In this document: piece by piece, positions 1-9,330 of the stretch
Layout of the letters: every line of letters begins with the position of its first letter
Position numbering within the stretch: the stretch's first letter is position 1
Assembly (NCBI GenBank): GCA_016177735.1
Contig: JACOUS010000026.1
Coordinates: forward strand, 66,375 to 130,374
Length of the DNA: 64,000 bases
From: Ignavibacteriales bacterium
GTDB taxonomy: Bacteria; Bacteroidota; Ignavibacteria; Ignavibacteriales; Melioribacteraceae
Direction: 5' to 3'
Notes under the pieces: model-generated
The model's database searches: none
What the model was told of the DNA's origin: nothing
The model's input: the letters and a program-made list of their open reading frames with translations, nothing else
Translations under genes and position numbers: made by a program

Positions 1-100
1 CAGTAGCAAACACACTCACCCACTTTGCGTTCGGTGCTTGTGCCTTTACATTTGGAACAATTATAACAAGACAGAATAAAAAAATTAATGCGTGTTTCAT
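1..100 (-). CDS. Secreted protein, N-terminal fragment (runs off window)
   Basis: An ATG at 98-100 on the minus strand opens a frame that stays open to the left edge of the window (33 codons). It begins Met-Lys-His and continues with a hydrophobic stretch (ALIFLFCLVIIVP), then a short segment ending in KAQA, which looks like a signal peptide with a cleavage site near residue 21. Only the leader and about a dozen mature residues are visible, so no function can be given. It is divergent from nuoA, with a 225-base gap that must hold both promoters. No clear Shine-Dalgarno sequence precedes the ATG. Confidence 0.55.
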   Translation of the reverse strand, partial: MKHALIFLFCLVIIVPNVKAQAPNAKWVSVFAT

Positions 101-273
101 TTATTGATAATTTTTATTCATAATAAATTTAGTTAAATCCGGCGTAATGTTAAATCGTAGAACAATTTTATTTTGTGTGTGAAAAATTTTTCTCTTCATC
201 ATCATCTATAAAAAATTTTAAAAGTTGTTCATCAAATTTTACAATGAAATAAAAGAAATGTTAGTCTGATTTC

Positions 274-302
274 TTGACAATCGTACATGGTTGTATTATT
301 TT
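274..302 (+). promoter_or_regulatory. Putative sigma-70-like promoter of the nuo operon
   Basis: A consensus -35 hexamer TTGACA lies at 274-279. With a 17-base spacer it is followed by TATTTT at 297-302 as a possible -10. Transcription would begin near 309, giving a leader of under 20 bases before the nuoA ATG at 326. The rest of 101-273 is AT-rich without recognisable structure. Assigned from sequence only. Confidence 0.45.
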
Positions 303-325
303 CGAACCAACTTTTTTGAAAGGTC

Positions 326-751
326 ATGCTTACTGATTTCGGAAAAATTCTGATCTTTATAATACTAGCAATAGTATTCGTAATAATCACCCTCTTAATT
401 AGTAAACTAATTCGTCCTAATAGACCAACATTCGAGAAGCAGAAAGTTTATGAATGCGGTGAAAACCCGGAAGGTTCTCCGTGGGTGAAATTCAACATAC
501 GTTTTTATGTTGTTGCACTGATTTTCATAATATTTGATGTTGAAGTTGTACTTCTTTTTCCGTGGGCTTTGATTTACAAAGAATATGGAATTTACGGCTT
601 TGCAGTCGGGTTGATATTTTTATTGATACTCGGACTCGGGATGGCGTACGAATGGCGGAAAGGAGATTTAGAATGGGCACGACCTCAGCCGAAACCACCA
701 AAATTATCCGATATACTAAATCGTAATTCTGAAACTCTAAATTCCAATTGA
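326..751 (+). CDS. nuoA: NADH-quinone oxidoreductase subunit A (NuoA)
   Basis: Small membrane subunit of respiratory complex I, at the junction of the membrane arm and the peripheral arm. The 141-residue protein has three predicted membrane helices (about 8-28, 60-80, 86-108). It carries the family signature YECG at 42-45, on the loop that contacts the quinone site, and the acidic FDVE motif at 70-73 in the second helix. The C-terminal tail is rich in proline and charge. It is the first gene of the operon, and nuoB starts four bases after its stop. AAGG lies unusually close (2 bases) to the ATG, so start-site recognition may not depend on it. Confidence 0.96.
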   Translation: MLTDFGKILIFIILAIVFVIITLLISKLIRPNRPTFEKQKVYECGENPEGSPWVKFNIRFYVVALIFIIFDVEVVLLFPWALIYKEYGIYGFAVGLIFLLILGLGMAYEWRKGDLEWARPQPKPPKLSDILNRNSETLNSN

Positions 752-755
752 ACAT

Positions 756-1247
756 ATGGGTTTACTTGATAAAGAATTTTCCGACGGCAATATTGTTATA
801 GCAAAAGTAGATGATCTTTTTAACTGGGCAAGACTTTCCTCCATCTGGCAGTTAGGATTCGGGCTTGCATGCTGTGCAATTGAGATGATGGCTACTTCTG
901 CTTCTCATTATGATTTTGACCGGTTTGGTGTTATACCGCGTAACACGCCGAGACAAGCAGACGCTATTATAATTTCCGGTACAGTTACTCTTAAAATGGC
1001 TCTGCGCATCAAACGCTTGTACGAACAGATGCCGGATCCCAAATACATTATTTCAATGGGAAGCTGCGCTAACTGCGGAGGACCGTATTGGGAACACGGC
1101 TATCACGTGTTGAAAGGAGTTGACCGTGTCATTCCGGTTGATGTTTATGTGCCGGGCTGCCCGCCAAGACCCGAAGCTCTTCTCGAAGGTCTCCTGAAAT
1201 TACAAGAAAAAATCCGTAACGAATCTCTTAGAAAAAAATCCGCATGA
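756..1247 (+). CDS. nuoB: NADH-quinone oxidoreductase subunit B (NuoB)
   Basis: Peripheral-arm subunit that binds Fe-S cluster N2, the last electron carrier before quinone. Four expected cysteine ligands are present: the adjacent pair C39-C40 (FGLACCAIE), C104 in GSCANCGG and C135 in VPGCPPRPE. The length (163 aa) is usual for the family. The stop overlaps the start of nuoC by four bases, which suggests translational coupling. Assignment is secure from the cysteine pattern and position. Confidence 0.97.
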   Translation: MGLLDKEFSDGNIVIAKVDDLFNWARLSSIWQLGFGLACCAIEMMATSASHYDFDRFGVIPRNTPRQADAIIISGTVTLKMALRIKRLYEQMPDPKYIISMGSCANCGGPYWEHGYHVLKGVDRVIPVDVYVPGCPPRPEALLEGLLKLQEKIRNESLRKKSA

Positions 1248-1774
1248 AAAACACAGAAGAAATTTTTGAGCTGTTAAAAAAAGAGTTCGGTGATGCTGTT
1301 CTGCAAATCGATAAAGAAACGCCTACCGAACCAATTATCTTTGTTGATCCGCTGAAGATAAATGTTGTTGGAGAATTTTTACGCGTCAGCGAAGAATTAA
1401 AGTTCGACAGTTTGATGTGTCTATCGGGTGTTGATGATGCCAACGGTACAAAAGTTAAAGATGAAGCCGGGCTCGATACAATTCAAGGTGGAACACTGAG
1501 TGTTTATTATCATTTATACTCTACTACGCTGAATCATAAAATTAATTTAAAAGTATCTGCACAAAGAGAAGATCCAAAAGTTGAATCTGTTGAAAACATT
1601 TGGAAGTGTGCAGATTGGCACGAGCGTGAAGCATTCGATATGTATGGAATTATTTTTTTGAACCACCCGGACTTGCGTAGAATATTGATGCCCTACGATT
1701 GGGAAGCCGGTTACCCGCTTCGAAAAGATTATAAGAATCCTGAATTTTATCAGGGAATGAAAGTTCCTTATTAA
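1244..1774 (+). CDS. nuoC: NADH-quinone oxidoreductase subunit C (NuoC, 30 kDa)
   Basis: Hydrophilic 30-kDa subunit of the complex I peripheral arm, needed for assembly around the quinone site. It has no cofactor. The C-terminal signature is clear: [11 protein letters not shown], then [10 protein letters not shown] and GYPLRKDY. The length (176 aa) fits a stand-alone NuoC, so NuoC and NuoD are not fused here. The ATG overlaps the end of nuoB by four bases. A 127-base gap separates it from nuoD, the longest gap in the operon. Confidence 0.95.
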   Translation: MKNTEEIFELLKKEFGDAVLQIDKETPTEPIIFVDPLKINVVGEFLRVSEELKFDSLMCLSGVDDANGTKVKDEAGLDTIQGGTLSVYYHLYSTTLNHKINLKVSAQREDPKVESVENIWKCADWHEREAFDMYGIIFLNHPDLRRILMPYDWEAGYPLRKDYKNPEFYQGMKVPY

Positions 1775-1855
1775 TAAAGAAAGAATTAAAAGAAGGCAGT
1801 GATAGAATTATTGAGATACAAAAGATGCTGAACGTTTTAATGAATAGTCTTCATT
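1774..1855 (+). pseudogene. Possible C-terminal relic of a four-helix-bundle (bS23-like) protein
   Basis: Between nuoC and nuoD an open stretch reads KELKEGSDRIIEI...LMNSLH and then a stop at 1853-1855. It has no start codon of its own. The helical, leucine/isoleucine-spaced pattern after K-E resembles the last helix of the small four-helix-bundle proteins that are common in Bacteroidota. This is a weak resemblance recalled by eye. It could equally be a chance frame. Confidence 0.2.
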
Positions 1856-1872
1856 AACCGGTCACACATCTA

Positions 1873-1893
1873 AATACTCAATACTGAATACTA
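1873..1893. repeat. Heptamer-phased short repeat (AATACTN, three units)
   Basis: Three consecutive 7-base units, each AATACT plus one variable base, lie directly upstream of nuoD and end 8 bases before its ATG. This is one member of a set of 7-base-periodic short arrays in this window, each with a different unit. A 7-base unit shifts reading frame by one with each copy, so this is not a coding repeat. Confidence 0.6.
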
Positions 1894-1901
1894 AAAAAGA
1901 G

Positions 1902-3017
1902 ATGGCACTAAAAACCGAGACAATGGTATTGAACATGGGTCCTCAACACCCTTCCACTCACGGAGTGTTGAGACTCGAACTCGAGCTTGAAGGCGAGCTG
2001 ATTAAAAAAGTAATTCCACACATCGGCTATCTTCACAGATGTTTTGAAAAACACGCCGAAGCTATGCAGTACAATCAGGTAATTCCTTATACGGATAGAA
2101 TGGATTATCTCGCTTCGATGTACAATAATTTCGGTTATGTGATTGCCGTAGAAAAATTAATGGGCATCGAAGTTCCCGAACGTGTTCAATACATACGGCT
2201 TATCATGGGCGAGCTTCAAAGAATTGCATCGCACCTTGTCGCACTCGGTACTTACGGATTGGATATCGGCGCATTCACTCCTTTCCTCTATTTATTCCGA
2301 GACCGCGAAAAAATATTAAGCTTATTCGAAATGACTTGCGGCGCGAGACTTCTTTACAATTACATGTGGGTCGGGGGTCTTTCGCATGATATTCACCCGG
2401 ATTTTCAGAGACTAACAAAAGAATTTATAAATTATTTCAAACCAACTATTGTAGAACTTGATAGCCTGCTGAGCTACAATAAAATTTTTATTGAACGCAC
2501 TGCAAACATCGGCATTTTGCCGGTTGATACCGCGATCAATTATGGAGTAACGGGACCAATGCTTCGCGGCAGCGGAATCAAATTCGATTTGCGCAGAAAT
2601 GATCCGTATTCAATTTACAACAGATTTGATTTCGATATTCCGGTCGGCAAAGGTTTGGTTGGTACGGTCGGCGATTGCTGGGATAGATATTATGTGCGCG
2701 TGCGCGAAATGGAAGAGAGCCTAAAAATTTTAGAACAGGCAATCGATAATATTCCCGAAGGCGATGTTCAATCTGCAATTCCGAAAAGAATCAAACCGCC
2801 GAAAGGAACAGTTTATTCAAGAGTAGAAACCCCGCGCGGCGAACTCGGATATTTTATTATAAGCGACGGCAGCACAAATCCGTTCCGTGTTAAAGTGCGC
2901 GCTCCATCATTTGTTAATTTGGAAGTGCTCGGAGAACTGTGCAAAGGGCATCTCGTTGCAGATGTAATTGCAATTCTCGGAAGCGTAGATATAGTTTTGG
3001 GAGAAGTAGATAGATAA
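1902..3017 (+). CDS. nuoD: NADH-quinone oxidoreductase subunit D (NuoD, 49 kDa)
   Basis: The 49-kDa peripheral subunit that forms the quinone-binding cavity together with NuoB. The N-terminal signature [14 protein letters not shown] is intact. [14 protein letters not shown] and the Y/D residues around YTDRMDYLA, which line the quinone pocket, follow. The C-terminus ends in the usual VLGEVDR. At 371 aa it is slightly shorter than many NuoD proteins but has all the conserved blocks. The stop shares a base with the nuoH ATG at 3017, implying coupled translation. Confidence 0.97.
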   Translation: MALKTETMVLNMGPQHPSTHGVLRLELELEGELIKKVIPHIGYLHRCFEKHAEAMQYNQVIPYTDRMDYLASMYNNFGYVIAVEKLMGIEVPERVQYIRLIMGELQRIASHLVALGTYGLDIGAFTPFLYLFRDREKILSLFEMTCGARLLYNYMWVGGLSHDIHPDFQRLTKEFINYFKPTIVELDSLLSYNKIFIERTANIGILPVDTAINYGVTGPMLRGSGIKFDLRRNDPYSIYNRFDFDIPVGKGLVGTVGDCWDRYYVRVREMEESLKILEQAIDNIPEGDVQSAIPKRIKPPKGTVYSRVETPRGELGYFIISDGSTNPFRVKVRAPSFVNLEVLGELCKGHLVADVIAILGSVDIVLGEVDR

Positions 3018-4084
3018 TGTATCAATACTTTTACGAATTACTCGGCAGTGAAATACTTGCAACGTTAATCACCGCGGCTGTTCCGCTTGTTAATGTTTTG
3101 CTTGCGGCATTAATCGGTGTTTATCTCGAAAGAAAAGTTTCTGCTCACATGCAAGACCGCCTCGGTCCGATGCGTACCGGATGGCACGGAATTTTTCAAA
3201 CCGTTGCAGATTTTATCAAGATGCTGCAAAAGGAAGATGCTGTTTCTACAGAAGTTGATAAAAAACTTTACAACCTTGCGCCGGTGCTTGTTTTTACCGG
3301 ATCTTTTGCAGCGTACGCAGTTATTCCCTTTTCGAGCAAAGTGATCGGAACAGAAGCAGAAGTTGGAATTTTTTACTTACTCGCAATTTCAAGTTTGGTT
3401 GTTGCCGGAATTTTAATGGCAGGCTGGTCATCAAACAATAAATATTCTTTGCTCGGCGCTATGCGTTCTGCTTCGCAAATTATCAGCTACGAAATTCCAA
3501 CTGCAATTGTTGTTCTTTCAATGGTGATGTACACCGGCACATTGAGCCTCGATAAAATGAGTCAGATGCAGACGGCATATTTCTGGAACTGGAATATTTT
3601 AGGCGGCGCGGAATTCGGATTCGCAAAATTTTTGTTGATCCCGTTTATGATTGTGGGATTTATTATCATTTACATCAGCACACTTGCAGAAGTTAACAGA
3701 ACACCTTTTGATATTCCCGAAGCGGAATCCGAACTTGTTGCCGGATATTTTACCGAATACTGCGGAATGAAATGGGCAATGTTCATGCTCTCTGAATACG
3801 GAAATATGTTTGCCGTTTCCGGACTCGTTACAATTTTATTTTTTGGCGGATACCAATCGCCGCTCGGTTACTTCGGCGATGCAATTGGTGTGCACTGGAT
3901 GATTCCTTTCGAACAAGTTTTTTGGTTTATTGCAAAAGGATGGTTTTTCGTTTTCGTACAAATGTGGTTACGCTGGACTTTACCGAGATTACGTGTCGAT
4001 CAACTTATGAGTTTGTGCTGGAAATATTTGATACCGTACGCTTTCGTTAATTTGATAATCATTGGAATTATTACTCTCTTATAA
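3017..4084 (+). CDS. nuoH: NADH-quinone oxidoreductase subunit H (NuoH)
   Basis: Membrane subunit linking the quinone cavity to the proton-pumping arm. It is hydrophobic, with about eight predicted helices. The signatures are ERKVSAHMQDRLGPMRTG near the N-terminus and the acidic loop EVNRTPFDIPEAESELVAGYFTEY in the second half, with its cluster of glutamates near the quinone entry. The length (355 aa) is typical. It starts on the last base of nuoD and is followed six bases later by nuoI. Confidence 0.97.
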   Translation: MYQYFYELLGSEILATLITAAVPLVNVLLAALIGVYLERKVSAHMQDRLGPMRTGWHGIFQTVADFIKMLQKEDAVSTEVDKKLYNLAPVLVFTGSFAAYAVIPFSSKVIGTEAEVGIFYLLAISSLVVAGILMAGWSSNNKYSLLGAMRSASQIISYEIPTAIVVLSMVMYTGTLSLDKMSQMQTAYFWNWNILGGAEFGFAKFLLIPFMIVGFIIIYISTLAEVNRTPFDIPEAESELVAGYFTEYCGMKWAMFMLSEYGNMFAVSGLVTILFFGGYQSPLGYFGDAIGVHWMIPFEQVFWFIAKGWFFVFVQMWLRWTLPRLRVDQLMSLCWKYLIPYAFVNLIIIGIITLL

Positions 4085-4089
4085 AGATT

Positions 4090-4644
4090 ATGAAACAATA
4101 CTTGAAAAATACATGGGACGGAATTTGGACTGTACTTATCGGTATGAAGATTACCTTTAAACATCTCTTCACACCGGCAGTAACAATTCAATATCCAGAT
4201 GTAAAAGTACCGCTGCCCGAACGTGTTCGGAACCGGCTTTATGTTAACATTGACGACTGTATCGGCTGCGATCAATGTTCGCGCGCTTGTCCGGTAAGCT
4301 GTATCGAAATTGAAACAACAAAAGCTATTCCGGGCGAAGACCTCGGCACAACATCAAACGGAAAAAAGAAAGCACTATGGGTAACAAAATTTAATATCGA
4401 TATTGCAAAATGCTGTTACTGCCAATTGTGTGTATTCCCTTGCCCTACTGAATGTATTTACATGACAGACGTTTATGAATTTGCAGAATACGAAAGAGAA
4501 AATTTAGTTTATAAATTTTCCGCATTAACTGAAACTGAAGCGGTTGAGAAAAAAGCCAACTTCGAAAAGTTTCAGGCAGAAAAAGAAGCACAGAAAGCTG
4601 CTGCAGCCGCTAAACCAAAAGAAGAACAGAAACCGGTTAATTAG
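4090..4644 (+). CDS. nuoI: NADH-quinone oxidoreductase subunit I (NuoI, 2x[4Fe-4S])
   Basis: Ferredoxin-like subunit carrying clusters N6a and N6b that pass electrons to N2 in NuoB. Two four-cysteine motifs are visible: C57-C60-C63-C67 (CIGCDQCSRAC) and C108-C111-C114-C118, with additional cysteines C71 and C122 completing the pairwise pattern. The C-terminal tail (about 150-184) is a charged, alanine- and lysine-rich low-complexity extension. In the absence of nuoEFG, this subunit is the likely entry point for electrons from an alternative donor such as ferredoxin (inference). Confidence 0.96.
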   Translation: MKQYLKNTWDGIWTVLIGMKITFKHLFTPAVTIQYPDVKVPLPERVRNRLYVNIDDCIGCDQCSRACPVSCIEIETTKAIPGEDLGTTSNGKKKALWVTKFNIDIAKCCYCQLCVFPCPTECIYMTDVYEFAEYERENLVYKFSALTETEAVEKKANFEKFQAEKEAQKAAAAAKPKEEQKPVN

Positions 4645-4646
4645 TT

Positions 4647-5144
4647 ATGGACTTTTACAATATCATATTTTTCTTATTCGCTTTGATTACAATTGTCTCG
4701 GCGTTTATTGTAGTTACTTCACGGAATATAATTTACTCGGGTTTCAGTTTGCTGTTTACGTTTTTCGGTGTTGCCGGAATTTATGTTTTGCTCGGTTCTG
4801 ATTTTATTGCGGTTGTTCAAATTATGGTTTATGTCGGCGGCATTCTGATTCTGATACTTTTCGGTGTGATGCTGACAAACAAAATTGTCGATGTAGAAAT
4901 AAGAACCGGTGCTTCGCACATGCTGCCGGCGGCTATCGGTGTTGGAATTTTATTCGGCGCATTAACCGCTGTTATGGTTTTCACCGGATGGAAATCGGAA
5001 CCCGGATTAGTACCGCAAACAACAACTGTCGATATCGGTAAATTACTAATCACGGATTACGTTTTAATTTTTGAATTACTTGCAATGCTGTTACTTGTTG
5101 CATTAATCGGCGCAGCAACAATTGCAAGAAGAGAGAAAGAATAA
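4647..5144 (+). CDS. nuoJ: NADH-quinone oxidoreductase subunit J (NuoJ)
   Basis: Membrane subunit of complex I with five predicted helices. It carries the family block NIIYSGFSLLFTFFGVAGIYVLLGSDFIAVVQIMVYVGGILILILFGVML split over helices 2 and 3, including the pi-bulge region around QIMVYVGG. The length (165 aa) is normal. It starts two bases after the nuoI stop. A 97-base gap with a large palindrome follows before nuoK. Confidence 0.94.
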   Translation: MDFYNIIFFLFALITIVSAFIVVTSRNIIYSGFSLLFTFFGVAGIYVLLGSDFIAVVQIMVYVGGILILILFGVMLTNKIVDVEIRTGASHMLPAAIGVGILFGALTAVMVFTGWKSEPGLVPQTTTVDIGKLLITDYVLIFELLAMLLLVALIGAATIARREKE

Positions 5145-5149
5145 TTTTC

Positions 5150-5227
5150 AATTCTGAGTCACGGTTTTGGTCGGGACGAAGAATCTCTAACTCGATTTCA
5201 TCGAGATTCTTCACTTAGTTCAGAATT
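5150..5227. repeat. Palindromic intergenic repeat, copy 1 (nuoJ-nuoK gap)
   Basis: A nested inverted repeat fills the gap between nuoJ and nuoK. The inner arms GAAGAATCTC (5178-5187) and GAGATTCTTC (5203-5212) are a perfect 10-base complement. The outer arms AATTCTGA (5150-5157) and TCAGAATT (5220-5227) also pair. The left part (ATTCTGAGTC, then GTCGGG, then ATCTC) is alignable with 41544-41610, so this is a dispersed family. It lies inside a transcribed operon, so the RNA would carry the hairpin. Confidence 0.7.
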
Positions 5228-5241
5228 TAAGGAGAAATAAT

Positions 5242-5553
5242 TTGTTTCAGGTTGGTTTAACACATTTTCTTGTTGTAAGCACAATCCTCTTTTCACTCGG
5301 CATTTACGGAATTGTAACACGCAAAAATGCCGTGATGGTTTTGATGGGAATCGAATTAATACTAAACGCCGCAAACATTAACTTCATTGCTTTCGCTAAG
5401 TATGGCAATTTCGGGTTGAATGGACAAATAATTGCACTCTTCGTAATTATACTTGCCGCCGCCGAAGCCGCAATAGCGCTCGCAATTGTACTCAATACTT
5501 ATAAAACATTTTCAAATGTAAACGTTGACGAAATCGACAAATTAAAAGAATAG
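5242..5553 (+). CDS. nuoK: NADH-quinone oxidoreductase subunit K (NuoK)
   Basis: Small antiporter-like membrane subunit (103 aa, three helices), homologous to MrpC. The key glutamates are present: GIELILNAANINFIAF in helix 2, and AAAEAAIALAIVLN in helix 3. Translation probably begins at TTG 5242, because a good Shine-Dalgarno (GGAGAA, 5231-5236) sits at the right distance and the frame gives the usual family N-terminus (FQVGLTHFLVVS). nuoL starts three bases after the stop. Confidence 0.95.
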   Translation: MFQVGLTHFLVVSTILFSLGIYGIVTRKNAVMVLMGIELILNAANINFIAFAKYGNFGLNGQIIALFVIILAAAEAAIALAIVLNTYKTFSNVNVDEIDKLKE

Positions 5554-5556
5554 CTC

Positions 5557-7656
5557 ATGAGCGAAAGTTTACTTATTAATCTATCTATAATCATTTTATT
5601 TCTCCCCTTGGCGGGTTTTATAAAAGTAGTTCTCTTCGGCAAAAAATTTCCGAAACTTTATCTGCTCGAAGTAGCAATTATTTCAATTGCTTTTGCCCTC
5701 TCAGTCTTTGTGATGTATTCCAAACTTGCCTACTACAACACAAAAGATATTATCGGCGCGTTCACTTGGATCAGCACTGGCAACGCTCCTTTTTCTGATG
5801 TGCTGAATATTGAACTTGGGATAAAGATAGACAACGTTACAGTAATAATGCTGTTCGTTGTTAATTTGATCAGCATGCTGGTGCACATATATTCAATTGA
5901 ATATATGCGCGGCGATAAACGATACACACGCTACTTCTCATATCTCGGCATCTTTACATTTTCGATGCTCGGTATCGTACTCACCCACAATTTATTGATG
6001 ATGTACATTTTTTGGGAATTGGTTGGTCTTTCATCATACTTGTTAATTGGTTTCTGGTTCGAAAAAAAATCTGCCGCAGATGCCGCAAAGAAAGCGTTTA
6101 TCGTTAATAGAATCGGCGATATTGGAATGTTCATCGGTATATTAATTTTATTCACGAGCTACAAAACTTTTACATTCGATACAATCTTTGCACAGATAGC
6201 CGCCGGTAATTTGCCGTTCGGAAGTTCTGCATGGTTAACAGCCGCCGGAATTCTGGTATTCATGGGCGCAGTTGGAAAATCTGCACAGTTCCCGCTTCAT
6301 GTTTGGCTGCCCGATGCAATGGAAGGTCCTACTCCGGTCAGCGCATTAATTCACGCCGCAACAATGGTTGCCGCCGGTGTTTATCTTGTTACAAGAATTT
6401 TTGTGATGCTCACTGCAGATGCAATGCTCGTAATTGCTGTAGTCGGCGCATTCACTTCTTTAATAGCCGCAACAATTGCACTCACACAAAATGACATCAA
6501 AAAAGTTTTAGCATACTCGACTGTTTCGCAGCTGGGTTACATGATTATGTCTCTTGGTGTTGGTGCTTATGTGTTTGCATTCTTCCATCTTGTTACACAT
6601 GCTTTCTTCAAAGCTTGCTTGTTTCTCGGTTCGGGTTCGGTAATTCATTCGATGCACCACGAACAGGATATCCGCAACATGGGCGGACTCAAAAAGAAAA
6701 TGCCGGTTACTTACTGGACATTCTTGATTTCAACTATTGCTATTTCCGGTGTGCCGTTAACATCAGGATTTTTAAGTAAAGACGGAATCCTTGCCGGAAC
6801 ACTTGCTTTCGGCAAATTAACCGGGCATTGGCTCATACCGATTATAGGATTTACCGTTGCGGCTTTGACTGCATTCTACATGTTCCGTTTGGTAATTTTA
6901 ACTTTCCACGGTGAACCGAGAGATCATCACAAATTTGATCATGCACACGAATCGCCGCTTGTAATGATCGCGCCTTTGGCAGTGCTTGCAACACTTTCTA
7001 TTTTTATTTTCTACACACCAAATCCGCTTTCGCCCGATGCCGGCTGGTTTATGAGTAGTTGGGTTAAAACTCCGGAACAAGTAACACCCGTTGATACAAG
7101 ATTTGATTTCTTAAAACCGTCCGCAGAAAATATTCACGGCGGACATCACGGCGAAATTGTGCACTCTGTTCTGTACACTGAAACAATGCACTGGGCTCAC
7201 TACCCCGCTATGATTCTTTCGCTTGTTGTAGCCGGTCTCGGAATTTTAACTGCATTTATGTTTTATCAATGGAAAAAAATTAACGTTGATAAATTAATTG
7301 AGAATAAATTTACTAATGCACTTTACAGAGGCTCGCTCAACAAATGGAAAATTGACGAAGCGTACGATGCGACTGCAATAAACGGAACATTGCAAACCGG
7401 AAGCGGTCTTTCGTGGTTCGATCAAAAAATTGTTGACGGCGCCGTTAACGGTTCCGCCCGGCTCACAAGAATTGTTTCAAAAATTAGCGGCTGGTTTGAT
7501 ACGTATGCTGTTGACGGCTTTGTAAACTTTACGGCTTTCTTCAGCGGATTTATCGGATTGAGTTTTAGAAAATTGCAAACCGGCAAAGTGCAGACTTACA
7601 TTGTACTCGTAGTTTTTTCAGTAATCATTTTGTTACTGTTCTTTAAACCGTTTTAA
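5557..7656 (+). CDS. nuoL: NADH-quinone oxidoreductase subunit L (NuoL)
   Basis: Largest proton-pumping subunit and end of the membrane arm. The antiporter core contains the lysine/histidine-rich block GKSAQFPLHVWLPDAMEGPTPVSALIHAATMV and the discontinuous-helix region LTQNDIKKVLAYSTVSQLGYM. The C-terminal third has the long lateral amphipathic helix region and a final membrane anchor. At 699 aa it is longer than the E. coli protein (about 613). The extra length is a soluble, histidine-containing loop around residues 490-545 (HGGHHGEIVHS). Confidence 0.96.
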   Translation: MSESLLINLSIIILFLPLAGFIKVVLFGKKFPKLYLLEVAIISIAFALSVFVMYSKLAYYNTKDIIGAFTWISTGNAPFSDVLNIELGIKIDNVTVIMLFVVNLISMLVHIYSIEYMRGDKRYTRYFSYLGIFTFSMLGIVLTHNLLMMYIFWELVGLSSYLLIGFWFEKKSAADAAKKAFIVNRIGDIGMFIGILILFTSYKTFTFDTIFAQIAAGNLPFGSSAWLTAAGILVFMGAVGKSAQFPLHVWLPDAMEGPTPVSALIHAATMVAAGVYLVTRIFVMLTADAMLVIAVVGAFTSLIAATIALTQNDIKKVLAYSTVSQLGYMIMSLGVGAYVFAFFHLVTHAFFKACLFLGSGSVIHSMHHEQDIRNMGGLKKKMPVTYWTFLISTIAISGVPLTSGFLSKDGILAGTLAFGKLTGHWLIPIIGFTVAALTAFYMFRLVILTFHGEPRDHHKFDHAHESPLVMIAPLAVLATLSIFIFYTPNPLSPDAGWFMSSWVKTPEQVTPVDTRFDFLKPSAENIHGGHHGEIVHSVLYTETMHWAHYPAMILSLVVAGLGILTAFMFYQWKKINVDKLIENKFTNALYRGSLNKWKIDEAYDATAINGTLQTGSGLSWFDQKIVDGAVNGSARLTRIVSKISGWFDTYAVDGFVNFTAFFSGFIGLSFRKLQTGKVQTYIVLVVFSVIILLLFFKPF

Positions 7657-7680
7657 CACATTGTAAAAAAATTTATAACT

Positions 7681-7699
7681 GAACGGTCACAAGCCGTTC
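7681..7699. repeat. Small hairpin in the nuoL-nuoM gap
   Basis: GAACGG (7681-7686) pairs with CCGTTC (7694-7699) around a 7-base loop. No T-run follows on the plus strand, so it is unlikely to be a strong terminator inside the operon. A similar GAACGGTCA-containing hairpin is found at 50410-50430 after typA. Confidence 0.4.
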
Positions 7700-7726
7700 G
7701 CTACAAAAAAAATATAGGTTGATAAT

Positions 7727-9328
7727 ATGATTGGATTCCCGATTCTTTCGCTAATAACATTTCTTCCGGTATTAGGAATGATAATTATTTTGTTCCTAAA
7801 GAAAGAGCAGACTGCTGTAATAAAATACACAGCGCTAGCCATTACGGCGCTGCAAGTTGTGCTCGCTCTCGTTCTGCTGATGAATTATAATTACTCTGCA
7901 GCCGGCGTTTATGAAGAAAAATCATTTCAGTTCATAGAAAAATTCAGATGGATTAATATTACCGGCATCTCGTGGCTCGGCACGGTAAAAGTTGATTACT
8001 TCCTCGGCATCGATGGTTTGAGTATGCCGATGGTTATTCTCACTGCGTTAATTTCATTCATTGCTACTTTATCTTCTTGGAATATCAATCACTCGCTCAA
8101 AGGCTACTTTGCACTTTTCCTTCTGCTCGATACCGGAATGATGGGCGTGTTTGTTTCGCTCGATTTTTTCCTCTTCTACATTTTCTGGGAATTAATGCTT
8201 CTGCCGATGTACTTCCTGATCGGTATTTGGGGCGGACCAAGAAAAGAATATGCGGCTATTAAATTTTTCATTTATACTTTATTCGGAAGCGTGTTCATGT
8301 TATTGGTTATGATCGGTTTGTATTTCAGCGCTACCGAAACTCTCGCAGACGGATCGAAAGTATTTACATTCAACATTCTCCAGTTAATGAACTCTGCTAA
8401 TTATACTGCGGATGGAATTCTCTCGTCGTTAAATCCGAACAACATGAGATTTGCTGCATACATTGCTTTGTTTGTCGGCTTTGCGATTAAAATTCCGATG
8501 TTCCCTTTCCACACATGGCTGCCCGATGCACACGTTGAAGCACCGACTCCCATCAGCGTTATTCTTGCCGGTGTTCTTCTGAAAATGGGTACATACGGAA
8601 TTTTGAGAATCAGTTACCCGGTATTTCCCGATGTCACAAAACAATTAATGTGGTGGATTGCTCTCTTCGGAGTGATAAATATTATTTACGGTGCACTTGT
8701 TGCGCTTGCACAAAAAGATTTCAAAAAGTTGATCGCATATTCTTCCGTTTCTCACATGGGATATGTTCTGCTCGGGATGGCTTCGCTTACAAGTGTCGGC
8801 ATCAACGGCGCAATTTTCCAGATGTTTAATCATGGAACAATTACCGCAATGCTCTTCTTGATTGTAGGCGTAATTTACGATAGAACCCACACAAGAGGAT
8901 TAAATGATTTCGGCGGACTTGCATCACAGCTTCCCATTTACACCGGGTTTGTTACCGTTGCATTCTTTGCTGCAATCGGTCTGCCAAGCATGAGCGGATT
9001 TATTTCGGAAGCATTTGTTTTCGTCGGTGCTTTCAGTATCGATGCGATAAGAACATTAACAATAATTTCCACTCTCGGCATTTTGCTCGGAGCGGGTTAC
9101 ATGCTTTGGACTTTACAAAGAATTTTCTTCGGTCCCCTCAATGAAAAATGGGCTAACCTGAAAGACCTTGAATTCAGAGAGTATGCAATGTTCATTCCTC
9201 TAACGATTGTTATAATTTTCTTGGGTGTTTATCCTTCTGCTATGTTGAACATTATGAATACATCTGTTAATTCACTTGTGAATCTTTTGTCTGGCAACAT
9301 TAACATAACATCAATCAGCGGGTTTTAA
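7727..9328 (+). CDS. nuoM: NADH-quinone oxidoreductase subunit M (NuoM)
   Basis: Proton-pumping antiporter-like subunit with about 14 helices (533 aa). The signatures are LLDTGMMGVFVSLDFFLFYIFWELMLLPMYFLIGIWGG, cut across helices 4-5 with the essential Glu in FWEL, and KIPMFPFHTWLPDAHVEAPTPISVILAGVLLKMGTYG. The lysine of AQKDFKKLIAYSSVSHMG is also present. It lies 70 bases after nuoL with a hairpin between. nuoN begins directly after its stop. Confidence 0.96.
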   Translation: MIGFPILSLITFLPVLGMIIILFLKKEQTAVIKYTALAITALQVVLALVLLMNYNYSAAGVYEEKSFQFIEKFRWINITGISWLGTVKVDYFLGIDGLSMPMVILTALISFIATLSSWNINHSLKGYFALFLLLDTGMMGVFVSLDFFLFYIFWELMLLPMYFLIGIWGGPRKEYAAIKFFIYTLFGSVFMLLVMIGLYFSATETLADGSKVFTFNILQLMNSANYTADGILSSLNPNNMRFAAYIALFVGFAIKIPMFPFHTWLPDAHVEAPTPISVILAGVLLKMGTYGILRISYPVFPDVTKQLMWWIALFGVINIIYGALVALAQKDFKKLIAYSSVSHMGYVLLGMASLTSVGINGAIFQMFNHGTITAMLFLIVGVIYDRTHTRGLNDFGGLASQLPIYTGFVTVAFFAAIGLPSMSGFISEAFVFVGAFSIDAIRTLTIISTLGILLGAGYMLWTLQRIFFGPLNEKWANLKDLEFREYAMFIPLTIVIIFLGVYPSAMLNIMNTSVNSLVNLLSGNINITSISGF

Positions 9329-9330
9329 TT

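Noticed and set aside
7681-7699. Rho-independent terminator between nuoL and nuoM
   Set aside because: The stem is short (six pairs) and is followed by A-rich, not T-rich, sequence on the plus strand.
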